A stretch of DNA of 64,000 bases from Sphingosinicella sp. BN140058 (GTDB taxonomy: Bacteria > Pseudomonadota > Alphaproteobacteria > Sphingomonadales > Sphingomonadaceae): contig NZ_CP035501.1 in the NCBI RefSeq assembly GCF_004135585.1, forward strand, positions 4,845,501-4,909,500. Reading direction: 5' to 3'. How positions within the stretch are numbered: the stretch's first letter is position 1; the number at the start of each line of letters is the position of its first letter. Below are positions 27,665 to 36,276 of the stretch, in pieces. Under the pieces are notes generated by a model that did no database searches, was not told the DNA's origin, and saw only the letters and a program-made list of their open reading frames with translations. Both the position numbers and the translations under genes were made by a program.

Positions 27665-27712
27665 GGGATCCTCCTCAAGTCATGTAATTCGGATAGAGCG
27701 ACAAAATTTAAA

Positions 27713-27857
27713 GGTCCGCTAAGGGTCGGAGCCGGCTGTAGGAGCTCCGGCAACCTCGATGACGCGCGATGGTCCGCCTATCGCGCGCAATCGGACGATC
27801 GCCGCTGCGTCCTGCGATCGCCCCGGCAAAGCCGAACCGGGTGGGAAAGCGGACGCC
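27713..27857 (+). repeat. Array repeat 6
   Basis: GGTCCGCTAAGGGTCGGAGC to GGGTGGGAAAGCGGACG. Tips pair as GTCCGCT/AGCGGAC. Confidence 0.82.
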
Positions 27858-27920
27858 GTCTGCACATCTCCTGCACACTCTCACGCTATCGTTGTGAGGC
27901 TTTAAGCTGAAGGGTGAAGC

Positions 27921-28304
27921 ATGCCGCTCGTTCAACGCACACTCGCGCTCGCCCTCCTTGCAGGCCTGCTCGTCTCGTGCAGTACTTGGGAGGCCTACCA
28001 GCATCAGGCTGTTGAAGGAGGCTACTGGGTGACCTTGGCTCAGCCGATGCTCGACGGAACACCCACCGATGGCGCAACAACGGTCTGCATTGATCGTGTG
28101 AAACTGCAGACTTGCCCCCGATCTACGAGCCTCGCGTATATCTATCGACCCGACGATTTGAAGCTCGTCATCACAGGCAAGCTGGTGGAGGTACGGGTTT
28201 TAGGCGGAGACGTCAGCGGTCCTGCTCCTGGTGAGGACGTCACCCTTGGTGACCATGACGAGCTCACGTTTCGGATCATTCGAGTGTCCGAGGGGGCTCT
28301 CTGA
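27921..28304 (+). CDS. Small lipoprotein
   Basis: 127 residues. Signal MPLVQRTLALALLAGLLVSC with lipobox LVSC. The mature part has TTVCIDRVKLQTCPRS (two Cys) and a beta-rich tail. The stop is 23 bases before repeat 7. Function unknown. Confidence 0.72.
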   Translation: MPLVQRTLALALLAGLLVSCSTWEAYQHQAVEGGYWVTLAQPMLDGTPTDGATTVCIDRVKLQTCPRSTSLAYIYRPDDLKLVITGKLVEVRVLGGDVSGPAPGEDVTLGDHDELTFRIIRVSEGAL

Positions 28305-28327
28305 TGAGCGCGTGGCTGTCCACGGGT

Positions 28328-28471
28328 ACGTCAGCTAAGGGTCGATCCGCGCTGTAGCGCCGTGATCCTGCCGGGGCGGCGCGATCGTCAGCCCGCCTGG
28401 CGAAAGCGGACGTAGCCCGGGGCGCCGCCGGCTCCGGACCGGAACAGCGGAATCGGGTGGCAAGCGGACAT
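28328..28471 (+). repeat. Array repeat 7
   Basis: ACGTCAGCTAAGGGTCGATC to GGGTGGCAAGCGGACATC. Subfamily with CGCGCTGTAGCGCCGTGATC, shared with repeats 9, 18 and 42. The 197 bases after it, up to 28668, hold no recognised gene. Confidence 0.85.
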
Positions 28472-28668
28472 CCAGCCTTTGTTTGGGATGAATTGCTTCT
28501 GGTCGCCAGCGCACACGCCGCTTGTCGGCAGCAGCTCATGAGGTCGGCTCTTCATCGCGAGCCGTGGCATGAGCCAGAACCCTCGTCGTCTGCTTGTGAC
28601 CTCGTGCCGGTTCAAGGATTCTCCCAAGGCGGCTCACATGGAGGTCGATTGTACCCTATGCTGGGGCA

Positions 28669-29565
28669 ATGACGGGGACGGCGAGACTGACACTCAAATG
28701 GTTGAGCGGGGCTGCCATCGCTTTGCTGGTGCTCGCGAGCCTGTTCCTGATTGTCGGCGTACGAGAAGCGGTCTCCCAGCCGGTCGAGCGTCGACTGACG
28801 ATTGGGCTGTCCGGATGGCCACCCGGCGCAAGGCCCCTCAAGATCGCTTTGCTCTCGGACATTCACCTCGGCAACGACGCGATGGACGCCGGGCGGCTGC
28901 GCAGCATCGTTGGCGACGTGAATGCTGCACGGCCGGATCTAGTCCTGCTGGCCGGAGATTTCGTGGTCGGCCACGACGCCGCTGGTGCGGAGCGCCGCGC
29001 CGCTGGCCTGGAAGCGCCTTTGTCGCACTTGAAGGCGCCGCTTGGCGTGGTCGCGGTTCTTGGCAATCATGATCACTGGACCTCGCCAGATGGCGTTCGT
29101 GACGCGCTTGGTCGAGCCGGCATCAGAGTGCTCGGGAACGAAGCCCTCCGAGCAGGTCCATTGGCGATCCTTGGCGTCGATGACTCCTTTTCGGGCCATG
29201 ACGATGTCGCCGCGACCCGCGCTTCGTGGAAGCCCATTGGCGGCATCCATCTCGTTCTGACGCATTCGCCCGATCTGGCGCACAAGCTTTCGGATCACGT
29301 TCATCTCGTGCTGGCCGGGCATACTCATTGCGGCCAGGTCGTTCTGCCGTGGCTGGGATCGGTTCTGACGCGCAGCCCGAGGCAACGATGGAGGCCCCTC
29401 TACGACACGCGCTACCGCTGCGGCGTGGTGCGTGACACGAACCGGATCGTCGTCGTCACTGCGGGTGTCGGATCCGGAACGAGCCCGGTCCGCCTGAGCG
29501 CACCCCCTGACTGGTGGCTGGTGACCGTCGGAGCGGCAGCGGAGGGTCCAGGTCGTCGCAAGTGA
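28669..29565 (+). CDS. Membrane-anchored calcineurin-like phosphoesterase
   Basis: 298 residues. One N-terminal transmembrane helix (ALLVLASLFLIVGVREAV region) followed by a metallophosphoesterase domain with SDIHLGND, LAGDFVVG, GNHDHWTS, LTHSPDLA and LAGHTHCGQ, then TRYRCGVVRDTNRIVVVTAG. Architecture resembles YaeI/YkuE-type enzymes facing the periplasm. Substrate unknown; some relatives act on UDP-diacylglucosamine or lipids. Confidence 0.88.
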   Translation: MTGTARLTLKWLSGAAIALLVLASLFLIVGVREAVSQPVERRLTIGLSGWPPGARPLKIALLSDIHLGNDAMDAGRLRSIVGDVNAARPDLVLLAGDFVVGHDAAGAERRAAGLEAPLSHLKAPLGVVAVLGNHDHWTSPDGVRDALGRAGIRVLGNEALRAGPLAILGVDDSFSGHDDVAATRASWKPIGGIHLVLTHSPDLAHKLSDHVHLVLAGHTHCGQVVLPWLGSVLTRSPRQRWRPLYDTRYRCGVVRDTNRIVVVTAGVGSGTSPVRLSAPPDWWLVTVGAAAEGPGRRK

Positions 29566-29599
29566 CGGTTCTGGGGCAGCCGGGGCGAGCGATGCGAAC

Positions 29600-29947
29600 T
29601 TCTGCGATGGGTCGAACCGGTCGTAGCGCACGACCTGGCGCACGCCGGCGGCCAACGTCAGGCCACCGTGCGGAACCCGATATTCGCGGGCCCCCCAGGT
29701 GATCCGCGCGGAAATGACGGGGCAGGGTGCAGGCTGTGTGAAAACTCGCTCCGCACTCCGCGCTGTAGAATAATCTTCTATTCGCCGTAGTGCTTCGCTT
29801 GCGACAGCCGCTTCGAAGCATTGAAAACCAGCGGATTCGGGTGGCAAACCCGTCAATGGGGCTGGTCCCGCGTTCGCTCAGGAAAAATCTTCTACCACGT
29901 CAAGGCGGAGTGGTGTTTTCACAAACCCTCGGTGGAAAAGCGACATT
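29600..29947 (+). repeat. Array repeat 8, interrupted by a MITE
   Basis: The left part runs from TCTGCGATGGGTCGAACC to GGGGCAGGGTG (29729) and the last part GAAAAGCGACATT is at 29935-29947. Removing 29730-29934 restores a normal copy. Confidence 0.82.
29730..29930. mobile_element. 201-bp MITE-like element inside repeat 8
   Basis: The ends are inverted: CAGGCTGTGTGAAAACTCGC at the left and the complement of GAGGGTTTGTGAAAACACCA at the right, with further matches inward (CTCCGC, GTAGAA). Flanked by a perfect 4-base duplication GGTG at 29726-29729 and 29931-29934. No coding capacity. The transposase family that moved it is not in the window. Confidence 0.75.
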
Positions 29948-30002
29948 GTGCCCCCACCTTTTCATTCCTTGTTTCGGGGCTGCTCGCGGGGGAAAACGAT
30001 CG

Positions 30003-30362
30003 ATGCGGCGAAGGTTGGCTACGGGGCTCCTGGGGGCGTTCCTCTTGGGGACATGCGCGACAGTAGCGGTGCTGTACGTTTACGCGAGCCGACCCCTCTA
30101 CTACGAATGGGACGAGCAGCTTGTCCACCGCGCCACGAAGGCCGCGGCGATCCACTTCCGGACTACGGAAGACGAAATACGGCGAAACACCTTTCCGATG
30201 ACGATGCAGCTGTACCGGCAGCCTTGCGTGGAGCTGAGGCCGAAGCGAGATGATCTTGGCGGCTACCAAGCCTGCTATCGACAAGGCAGTGAAGAGGCAA
30301 TCTACGAACGTGTCATGGGCGCGCCCTTCGGCCCCAGAAGGTTCTTCCCGCCTCGATGGTAG
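30003..30362 (+). CDS. Small exported or membrane-anchored protein
   Basis: 119 residues from ATG 30003, after a G-rich ribosome site. N-terminal hydrophobic helix (GLLGAFLLGTCATVAVLYVY) then a charged domain with two Cys (YRQPCVELRPKRDDLGGYQA). Family unknown. The stop is 9 bases before repeat 9. Confidence 0.68.
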   Translation: MRRRLATGLLGAFLLGTCATVAVLYVYASRPLYYEWDEQLVHRATKAAAIHFRTTEDEIRRNTFPMTMQLYRQPCVELRPKRDDLGGYQACYRQGSEEAIYERVMGAPFGPRRFFPPRW

Positions 30363-30371
30363 CTCGTGCCT

Positions 30372-30513
30372 AGGTCTGCTTAGGGTCGATCCGCGCTGTA
30401 GCGCGGTGATCGCGCTCGCGGCGGGGGACGTCGGCCTGGCGCTCGTAACCGGACCTTCGTCGCGGCGCCGCTCGATCGCACCGGGAACAGCCGAGGAGGG
30501 GGAGAGCGGACTT
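30372..30513 (+). repeat. Array repeat 9
   Basis: AGGTCTGCTTAGGGTCGATC to GGGGGAGAGCGGACTTC. It touches the stop of the minus-strand gene at 30514. Confidence 0.82.
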
Positions 30514-30987
30514 CTAGGGCAGCGAAGCCGGGTCAGGTACGGGCAGAGCATCAATCGCAGCGCGTAGCTTGTTGTTGCGAGTAGAGTTGCCTTTCGGGTC
30601 GCAGCCGAGATCAACGGCGTAAAGCTGATCCGTCTCAGGGCCCATCCACCGTATCGAGATCATCCCGGCGTCGGTCACCTGCGGCAGGTCCTTGGGGCAA
30701 GAGCCGTTGATAAATTCCTGCGCTGCCTGCTCAGTGGGTTTAGATAAACGCCGAAACTCGGAAAGCGAATGAACAAGACCGACGAAGTGGCCGCGTCCTA
30801 CGTGGAATGTTCCCGTTATCGTGGGGCGCGGATGAGGCTCCGAGTTGAACTTGCCTTCACCCTGATTGTCGATTGAAACGTCCAATCCAGCAGCGCGCAG
30901 TTCGAGACGGCTGACCTCCGGAGCTTGCTCCGGCGTCTCTCCGGTGCATGCCGTGAGTAGTATGGACGCTGCTACAATCGTGCGCAT
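30514..30987 (-). CDS. Small lipoprotein
   Basis: 157 residues from MRTIVAASILLTACTGETPE, with lipobox LTAC. The frame is open upstream through repeat 10, but this Met with its signal is the evident start. The mature part (SRLELRAAGLDVSIDNQGEG, then TDQLYAVDLGCDPKGNSTRN) is beta-rich. Function unknown. Its stop adjoins repeat 9. Confidence 0.72.
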   Translation of the reverse strand: MRTIVAASILLTACTGETPEQAPEVSRLELRAAGLDVSIDNQGEGKFNSEPHPRPTITGTFHVGRGHFVGLVHSLSEFRRLSKPTEQAAQEFINGSCPKDLPQVTDAGMISIRWMGPETDQLYAVDLGCDPKGNSTRNNKLRAAIDALPVPDPASLP

Positions 30988-31011
30988 GGCACCATCATGC
31001 CAGCGTGAGGC

Positions 31012-31157
31012 TACGTCAGCAAAGGGTCGATCCGCGCTGTAGGAAGCCAGACGCTCCGGACCAGGCGCGAACGTCGGCCTGTCGCGCGCAATCGGACGTT
31101 CGCCACCGCGGTCTGGGATCGCGCCGGCGACAGCGAACCGGGTGGCGACCGGCCGAC
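31012..31157 (+). repeat. Array repeat 10
   Basis: ACGTCAGCAAAGGGTCGATC to AACCGGGTGGCGACCGG. The left part is of the CGCGCTGTAG type and the centre CGCGCAATCGGACGTTCGCC of another type, so it looks mosaic. 31158-31291 holds nothing recognised. Confidence 0.82.
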
Positions 31158-31291
31158 TGTCACGACGTGGCGAGCCCGGAGGTGGAGAGTCAAGCCGCCG
31201 CGAGAGCGCTGGCATTCTCGGCGCCGCCCCACGATCGGACCGGGGAGCCGGCATTCGCCCAACCGATCACCAACATTCCGCGGCCGACGAG

Positions 31292-31825
31292 TTATTCGCG
31301 TTTGCGAACGGGGCCGCTTGACGGATGAAGGAGGTCATTCAGCCGATCCGGTATGTAGCCGTTCAGCAGGAATCCGCACCCGTCGTCGGTGCACACTGAA
31401 ATGCTGCCCGTGGCGAGCGCTAAAGGCAGATTTGTGTTTCCTACCACCGGAGATGTCAGCGTGAGGCGGCACTTCAGGTCATCGTTCAAGCTGAATGAGA
31501 TTCCCTGATGCACTTTCCCATCGATCACCACATACGAGCTGTATCCTGTAAGATGAGGACTTTTCGCTCTCCCGGACCTGCAGGATGAGCTGTATCGAAG
31601 CCGGCTGTTCTCGGGCAAGCCCAAGCGGTCCGTCGTGAGCTCAACATCGATGTCTCCGTTCGCTAGAACCCTCTCGGGTCCTACAGACGCAATTTGCCTG
31701 ATGCAGAAGGCGCCCGAAAGCTCGACACAACCAAACTTCTGATCTCGAAGTACCCCCGAAGAGCCGTGCTGGTGAATGGCGGCGAACGCAAGCGCGTAGC
31801 TCGATACAATCAACATGACCATCAT
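31292..31825 (-). CDS. Exported Cys-rich hypothetical protein
   Basis: 177 residues from MMVMLIVSSYALAFAAIHQH, a signal sequence. The mature part has several Cys (CVELSGAFCIRQIASVG, SISVCTDDGCGFLLNGYIPD). Probably periplasmic or cell-surface. Family unknown. Confidence 0.68.
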   Translation of the reverse strand: MMVMLIVSSYALAFAAIHQHGSSGVLRDQKFGCVELSGAFCIRQIASVGPERVLANGDIDVELTTDRLGLPENSRLRYSSSCRSGRAKSPHLTGYSSYVVIDGKVHQGISFSLNDDLKCRLTLTSPVVGNTNLPLALATGSISVCTDDGCGFLLNGYIPDRLNDLLHPSSGPVRKRE

Positions 31826-31903
31826 CCTAATGCTTCCACAATGGCGTATACAATCCGAGGACACTGCATCATCTACGTTTGAGCACGACCGGGCCGGCTC
31901 TGG

Positions 31904-32050
31904 AATGTCCGGTTTGGGTCGCAGGCGGCTGTAGGAGCCCGGGCGATGTCGGCCAGGTGCGAACGTCGGCCTGTCGCGCGCAACCGGACGTTCGCCGTCG
32001 CGGCTCGCGATCGCGCCGGCAACAGCCGAATCGGGTGGAAATACGACATT
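31904..32050 (+). repeat. Array repeat 11, complete
   Basis: AATGTCCGGTTTGGGTCGCA to GGGTGGAAATACGACATT. Type with GGCGGCTGTAGGAGC and CGCGCGCAACCGGACGTTCG. Confidence 0.86.
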
Positions 32051-32069
32051 GGGCCGATTACAGTTCGGA

Positions 32070-32267
32070 ATGGCTTATAGCGGTGACCCTGACTTCCAAC
32101 GACACAATGCAGCTTGCGTCATAGCTCTCCTCACTGCGAGTCTTGGTCTACTCGCAGTCGGGAGCGGCTCACTCGACGAGCTTTGGGGCGTGCTGAGGAT
32201 CTGCGGTGGCCTGCTTCTAATTGGCGGCGGTGCGTACGGTTTGATGCGCTATTGGCGCTCGGTATAG
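32070..32267 (+). CDS. Small two-helix membrane protein
   Basis: 65 residues from MAYSGDPDFQRHNAACVIAL; an earlier ATG lies at 32049. Two transmembrane segments (CVIALLTASLGLLAVG and VLRICGGLLLIGGGAYGLM). Function unknown. Ends exactly where repeat 12 begins. Confidence 0.55.
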   Translation: MAYSGDPDFQRHNAACVIALLTASLGLLAVGSGSLDELWGVLRICGGLLLIGGGAYGLMRYWRSV

Positions 32268-32624
32268 GGTCCGCGCAGGGTGGGATCGCTTCAGCGCGAA
32301 GGCCTCGTCCGGAACAGAGCGCTCGTCGGCCTCCTTGACGAAAGCGAACGTTCGCTGCCGTGACCGCAATCGCGCCGGGAACAGCCGGGGACGGTCGATA
32401 GCTGCCATAGGCGGCTCGCGCCAATCAGTAGAGCCTCTGCTTTTTTCTTTCTGGCGCTTTCGAACCAGCGACCATGCAAGCGCAATCGCGACGATCAATC
32501 CAGCACGCAATGGAAAGTTGCCGAGCGCATCCGCAGCACCATCGGTCGACCAATCAAAAAGGACCTGACCCGCATAAACGGGCAGGGCGACCTGCACAGG
32601 AAGCCCACAGTATCGATCTTTCAT
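32217..32624 (-). CDS. Small membrane protein with a repeat-encoded tail
   Basis: 135 residues from MKDRYCGLPVQVALPVYAGQ. One clear transmembrane helix (FPLRAGLIVAIALAWSLVRK). From about residue 75 the frame runs through repeat 12 without a stop (RLFPARLRSRQRTFAFVKEA), so the tail is encoded by the mobile repeat. It then overlaps the convergent gene at 32070. Confidence 0.5.
   Translation of the reverse strand: MKDRYCGLPVQVALPVYAGQVLFDWSTDGAADALGNFPLRAGLIVAIALAWSLVRKRQKEKSRGSTDWREPPMAAIDRPRLFPARLRSRQRTFAFVKEADERSVPDEAFALKRSHPARTLYRAPIAHQTVRTAAN
32267..32400 (+). repeat. Array repeat 12, diverged
   Basis: GGTCCGCGCAGGGTGGGATC to CGGGAACAGCCGGGGACGGT. Weak left motif, clear right module; the final GGACATT tip is lost. 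Confidence 0.6.
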
Positions 32625-32647
32625 CTGACCGACTTAGCTCATCAATG

Positions 32648-32793
32648 ATGTCGTGAAAGGGTCGAAGCACGTCCTAGGCCCTCACCTTCGGCACGCCGGC
32701 GGCGAAAGGCAGGGTGGCGCGCGGAAGCGGACCTCCGCAGGCACGTCTGGCGATCGCACCAGGAACAGCTGGTTGGGGTGGATACGCGACATT
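32648..32793 (+). repeat. Array repeat 13, complete
   Basis: ATGTCGTGAAAGGGTCGAAG to GGGTGGATACGCGACATT. Type with GCACGTCCTAGG. Confidence 0.84.
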
Positions 32794-32944
32794 CCGTTCT
32801 GCCTACACGTGGGTTGCCGCCGCTTGCGCAAATCCGATCCCAGTTTCCGGTAAACCGGGCTTAGCCCAGGCTGAGCGTGCCCAAGCTATGGACAAAGGGT
32901 CCCGATGATGGTCCCGTGGGTGTGTCGTCGGAGGAAGAAGCTCG

Positions 32945-33955
32945 GTGCTCCCAACCATCATCCTTGGGCTGCTTGGCGCAGCGTCAATTGTGCAGCCTCA
33001 GGTTGACCGCAATTGTCGAGACGACCGAGGTGTCGACCGCTGCACAACGGACCAACAGGAGCGGCAGCGCGGGTTGTACGAGGTGGAGTCGATCGACGAG
33101 CTTGCTAGCCGTGGCGAGCAGGTCATGCGGGTCTTCTACGTTGACGGTTATGGCAATGACCTCGCGCTCGTCAGCCTCGTTCGTGCTCCAGGGCGAGACA
33201 TCCGGCTAGAAGTTAGGGTTCCGCGTTCGCCCGAGGTGAACGCGCAGCTGCTCACTGCCGATGTTCCGCTCCCGGATTGCAATCGATTGACTGCCGCCGC
33301 GCGCCATTTTGATCGTGTGCTGGTTCCACGCTCGAACGTGGAGCCTGGCTTGTGCATGCACAGCTGGGTGTACACGGCCGAGGTGTCTGACGGGCCGAGG
33401 GGCTCCGTTGTGAGGCGCGCGGTGCAGAATGCGTGCGAAGACGGCCTGGTTCAGACGTTCGCGCTTGAGATTGCCCGGCGCGCGCTCGAGTTGCTCCCGC
33501 CCTGCAAGGTTCTTAATCCGGACCAGCACCGGAACGACGTTGCGATCCTCGCCGCCTGCACCGCACTTTCCGGAGATTTTATAGCCGCGGCACAGGCCAT
33601 GAACGCGCTTCGGACCATGGGTTTTGCGAATGCCTCTGATCTTAGTCCGGAGACGCGCGCCGGCTTTGGCCATCGTGTCCGGTTCGATATTCAAGGCAAT
33701 GTGACGGAAGCAGATTGGGAAGCGGCCGCGCCTTTCTGGCTTGAACAACGTAACGCGCTTCGCACCAGTTTTATGCCAAAGACCTATCATGGCGAGCGCT
33801 GGGATCGGGTCCGCGTACGCGGGCACCTATGGCGCAATGCAGAGAGACCCCAGGGAGCTCAGCGCGCGCCGATGGAAGTCATCATGGGGTGGGAGCCAAG
33901 CCAGCGGTTCCTGATCCAGCAGATCACGGTAGGCCACTTTGCACCCATACAATGA
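32945..33955 (+). CDS. Exported hypothetical protein, about 336 residues
   Basis: GTG start with signal sequence MLPTIILGLLGAASIVQPQV. The mature part has paired Cys (NCRDDRGVDRCTTDQQE) and a domain with WVYTAEVSDGPRGSVVRRAV, then a helical repeat-like region (AILAACTALSGDFIAAAQAM). No catalytic motif recognised. Probably periplasmic. Confidence 0.7.
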   Translation: MLPTIILGLLGAASIVQPQVDRNCRDDRGVDRCTTDQQERQRGLYEVESIDELASRGEQVMRVFYVDGYGNDLALVSLVRAPGRDIRLEVRVPRSPEVNAQLLTADVPLPDCNRLTAAARHFDRVLVPRSNVEPGLCMHSWVYTAEVSDGPRGSVVRRAVQNACEDGLVQTFALEIARRALELLPPCKVLNPDQHRNDVAILAACTALSGDFIAAAQAMNALRTMGFANASDLSPETRAGFGHRVRFDIQGNVTEADWEAAAPFWLEQRNALRTSFMPKTYHGERWDRVRVRGHLWRNAERPQGAQRAPMEVIMGWEPSQRFLIQQITVGHFAPIQ

Positions 33956-34025
33956 AGCGACGCGCCCGGCTTGGTACGCGAGGACGAACACGGTAGTGGG
34001 GCGCCTGATATCCAGGGGTGCTGCT

Positions 34026-34171
34026 AAGTCCTAAATGGGTCGGAGCACGTCCTAGGTCCCCACATGGCGCAAGGCGGCGACGAACGGCAGGTTGCCGCGT
34101 GCAATCGGACCTTCGCCGGATCGCCTGGCGATCGCCGCGGGAATGGCAGGGCAGGGTGGATTCGAGACATT
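34026..34171 (+). repeat. Array repeat 14, complete
   Basis: AAGTCCTAAATGGGTCGGAG to GGGTGGATTCGAGACATT. Bases 34037-34156 are identical to 44825-44944 of repeat 29. Confidence 0.88.
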
Positions 34172-34197
34172 CATCTCGTCATGCTGGTGGGCGGGGT

Positions 34198-34527
34198 ATG
34201 ACACAGATGTTTGATTCTAAGTCTGCTTTTGAAAAGCAGTTCACGCGGGTGGATGGTGGCTTTCTCTTTTACCCTTCCTGCAAAAGCGGTGGTAAGCTCA
34301 TTACCACGGAAGAGTATGCGGACTTGCTAGCTGACTGGGAGCGCGTGGCCGGTCACAAAGGCCGCAGAAAGGCGCTTGGCGTCATCGGGGGAGCAGCGTT
34401 TCTGTGGGTGCTGCTATCAGAAGCGTTTTCTCCACCCGATTGCACTTACACGGCTTTCACCGTAGCTGTGGCCCTGGGTGCGGAGCGTGGCTTTTGCGGG
34501 CGCAATTGCGTCCGCATCGGTTATTGA
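34198..34527 (+). CDS. Small membrane protein
   Basis: 109 residues from ATG 34198 after GGCGGGG. Soluble N-terminal part (MTQMFDSKSAFEKQFTRVDG, GKLITTEEYADLLADWERVA), then a transmembrane helix near 60-78 (ALGVIGGAAFLWVLLSEAF) and a Cys-containing tail. Family unknown. Its end overlaps the convergent gene by about 70 bases. Confidence 0.62.
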   Translation: MTQMFDSKSAFEKQFTRVDGGFLFYPSCKSGGKLITTEEYADLLADWERVAGHKGRRKALGVIGGAAFLWVLLSEAFSPPDCTYTAFTVAVALGAERGFCGRNCVRIGY

Positions 34528-34921
34528 AGGCTCGGGCGGCAGTCACGCCGCCCCGCCCTTTGACGCGGACCGCGTCGACATCCTGCGGTAGACGCTTCGC
34601 TGGGACATGGCTCGGTCGTTCAACCAGGGCGATGTCGGGCACTTCGACCCACTCCAGCTCAATGAGCGGGAAGGGGCCGCCTAGCTCGAAACAGCTCGCG
34701 AAGGGATGGGGCGGATAAAGCAGGGGGAGGCCAGTCCGCTGCTCTTTTTCGGCGCCGATAAGCTTCACCACCAGCTGCCGGATCGGAGGATCAATTGAAT
34801 GCAGGGCTGAGAAGAAGACCCGCCATTTGGTGTTCGACATGAAGGATGCGGAGAAGCCCCGGCGCGCCTGCCTGCGGCCGGTTTCCAATTCGGCGGACAT
34901 GTCGCGGGGTATGACTATCAT
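34457..34921 (-). CDS. DUF6678-like hypothetical protein
   Basis: 154 residues if started at MIVIPRDMSAELETGRRQAR; MSAELETG and MSNTKWR are later alternatives. The SNTKWRVFFSAL segment and WVEVPDIALVER resemble DUF6678 proteins. The C-terminal 25 residues are basic and lie over the end of the convergent gene, so the original stop may have been lost. Confidence 0.55.
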   Translation of the reverse strand: MIVIPRDMSAELETGRRQARRGFSASFMSNTKWRVFFSALHSIDPPIRQLVVKLIGAEKEQRTGLPLLYPPHPFASCFELGGPFPLIELEWVEVPDIALVERPSHVPAKRLPQDVDAVRVKGRGGVTAARAFNNRCGRNCARKSHAPHPGPQLR

Positions 34922-34946
34922 CGGGCCAGTCTGAACGATGAGGCTA

Positions 34947-35063
34947 GGGACTGCAACGGGTCGAAGCTGGACTGGGCGGCATGCTGGTGCGAAGGGTCGA
35001 CTTTCGGCCGCGGACCGGTCGTTATGCCGGATGGAGGGCAATCGACAGGAGTGGGTGGTTAGC
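34947..35063 (+). repeat. Array repeat 15, short and diverged
   Basis: GACTGCAACGGGTCGAAGCT to GGAGTGGGTGGTTAGCC, with GTCGACTTTCGGCCGCGGAC as a degenerate centre. Same orientation as the others. Confidence 0.55.
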
Positions 35064-35103
35064 CTCCCTTCCGTTCCGCAGAGATCAGGAGCATGGAGCG
35101 CTG

Positions 35104-35574
35104 ATGCGAAGCGATGCCCCTGGCGATGTACTGAAGAAATGGAAACCTCTGCCGGACATCCCGGAGAGCCCTTGCGGAGACCTCAGCTTCTCTGGTGGCC
35201 CCGGACTTGTCACCGTTCGAGCCGCATACTCCAAGATCGATGGCAATGAGCCTCGGGACTTGATTATCATCTTCCACTCGGCCGCTGCGTTTATGGCGTT
35301 TGAGGAGTTCCGTGATCCCTGGAACATCCTGCCCAACGCTACTGCGCCTCAGTGCGAAAGCGAGCGGTGGAGCGGGTATGTCTTCCCTCTCCTTGAGGTT
35401 CGCGGGTCACGCTGGCTTCGATCATTCCCGGAGGAGAGGTTGATCGGCGATCGGAAGAGCTACCGGCACTTCACGATCGGCGACATTGACGGCAGAATCC
35501 ATGTCCTCACTCAGGTGGAGCCTTCTCCTGGCTGGACCATCGACTGGGCAGATCCGCTTCAAACCGCCAGTTGA
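35104..35574 (+). CDS. Hypothetical soluble protein
   Basis: 156 residues from ATG 35104, with GGAG 6-9 bases upstream. The frame is open upstream through repeat 15. Recognisable features only at composition level: VTVRAAYSKIDGNEPRDLII, FEEFRDPWNILPN, SRWLRSFPEERLIGDRKSYR. It resembles small domains that bind partner proteins, but no family is named. Stop 14 bases before repeat 16. Confidence 0.68.
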   Translation: MRSDAPGDVLKKWKPLPDIPESPCGDLSFSGGPGLVTVRAAYSKIDGNEPRDLIIIFHSAAAFMAFEEFRDPWNILPNATAPQCESERWSGYVFPLLEVRGSRWLRSFPEERLIGDRKSYRHFTIGDIDGRIHVLTQVEPSPGWTIDWADPLQTAS

Positions 35575-35587
35575 CTGAAGAATCCGG

Positions 35588-35732
35588 ACGTCAGCTTTGG
35601 GTCGCAGGCGGCTGTAGAGGCCGATCCGTCGCGACCAAGCGCGAACGTCGGCCTGTCGCGCGCAACCGGACGTTCGCCGCCGCGGCTCGCGAGCGAGCCG
35701 GTAACAGCAGACTCGGGTGGAAATGCGACATT
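35588..35732 (+). repeat. Array repeat 16
   Basis: ACGTCAGCTTTGGGTCGCAG to GGGTGGAAATGCGACATT. Confidence 0.86.
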
Positions 35733-35753
35733 CAAGGGGATAGCCTCGTTTCC

Positions 35754-36042
35754 ATGAAGCTCGCTCGAAAGCTGATCCTCCATTCTCCCTGTTCGACGAG
35801 GCGTTGCTGGACGGCTTTGTGGAGCGATGCCTCCGGGACGGCGTGTCTTTGCTCGCGATCGCAGGTCCCGGCCGCCCCGGCTTGAGGACATCATGGACGA
35901 GATTGTCGTCGATGACGGATCTGAGCCAGACCGATTTCTATGCACGACATCGCACGCGGATGAACCGTTCGAAGACGTGCTGAACATGGCGCAAACATGG
36001 GAGGCCGAGCTCGGCGGACCGGTGCAGGAAATCCGGCTATAG
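35754..36042 (+). pseudogene. DUF7684-like protein broken by frameshifts
   Basis: Three frames together read as one protein: MKLARKLIL from 35754; then FDEALLDGFVERCLRDGVSL, LAIAGPG from 35792 in another frame; then RLEDIMDEIVVDDGSEPDRF and ADEPFEDVLNMAQTWEAELG to the stop at 36042 in a third. The end sequence is that of a small conserved protein family. Two one- or two-base shifts are needed, so the gene is inactive unless the sequence is wrong. Confidence 0.65.
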
Positions 36043-36047
36043 CCCAC

Positions 36048-36187
36048 GGCATCCAAGGGTCGGAGCGCGTCGCAGCGACGATCCCAGCCCCGGCGTCGGA
36101 TTGTCAGCCTGGTCGGCGAAACCGGACGTTCGCGCCGCGACATTTGACCGTGCCCGGAACAGCCGGGTGGGGTGGAAACGCGACATT
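36048..36187 (+). repeat. Array repeat 17
   Basis: GGCATCCAAGGGTCGGAGCG to GGGTGGAAACGCGACATT. Starts 5 bases after the preceding stop. Confidence 0.82.
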
Positions 36188-36276
36188 GCTTCAGCAGCCG
36201 CCTGCAAGCCTCACCAGCTGCGCGTAGACGGGCTCCAACTCAAGATCGTTCCCAATCTTGCGCCATCAAAGATGGC

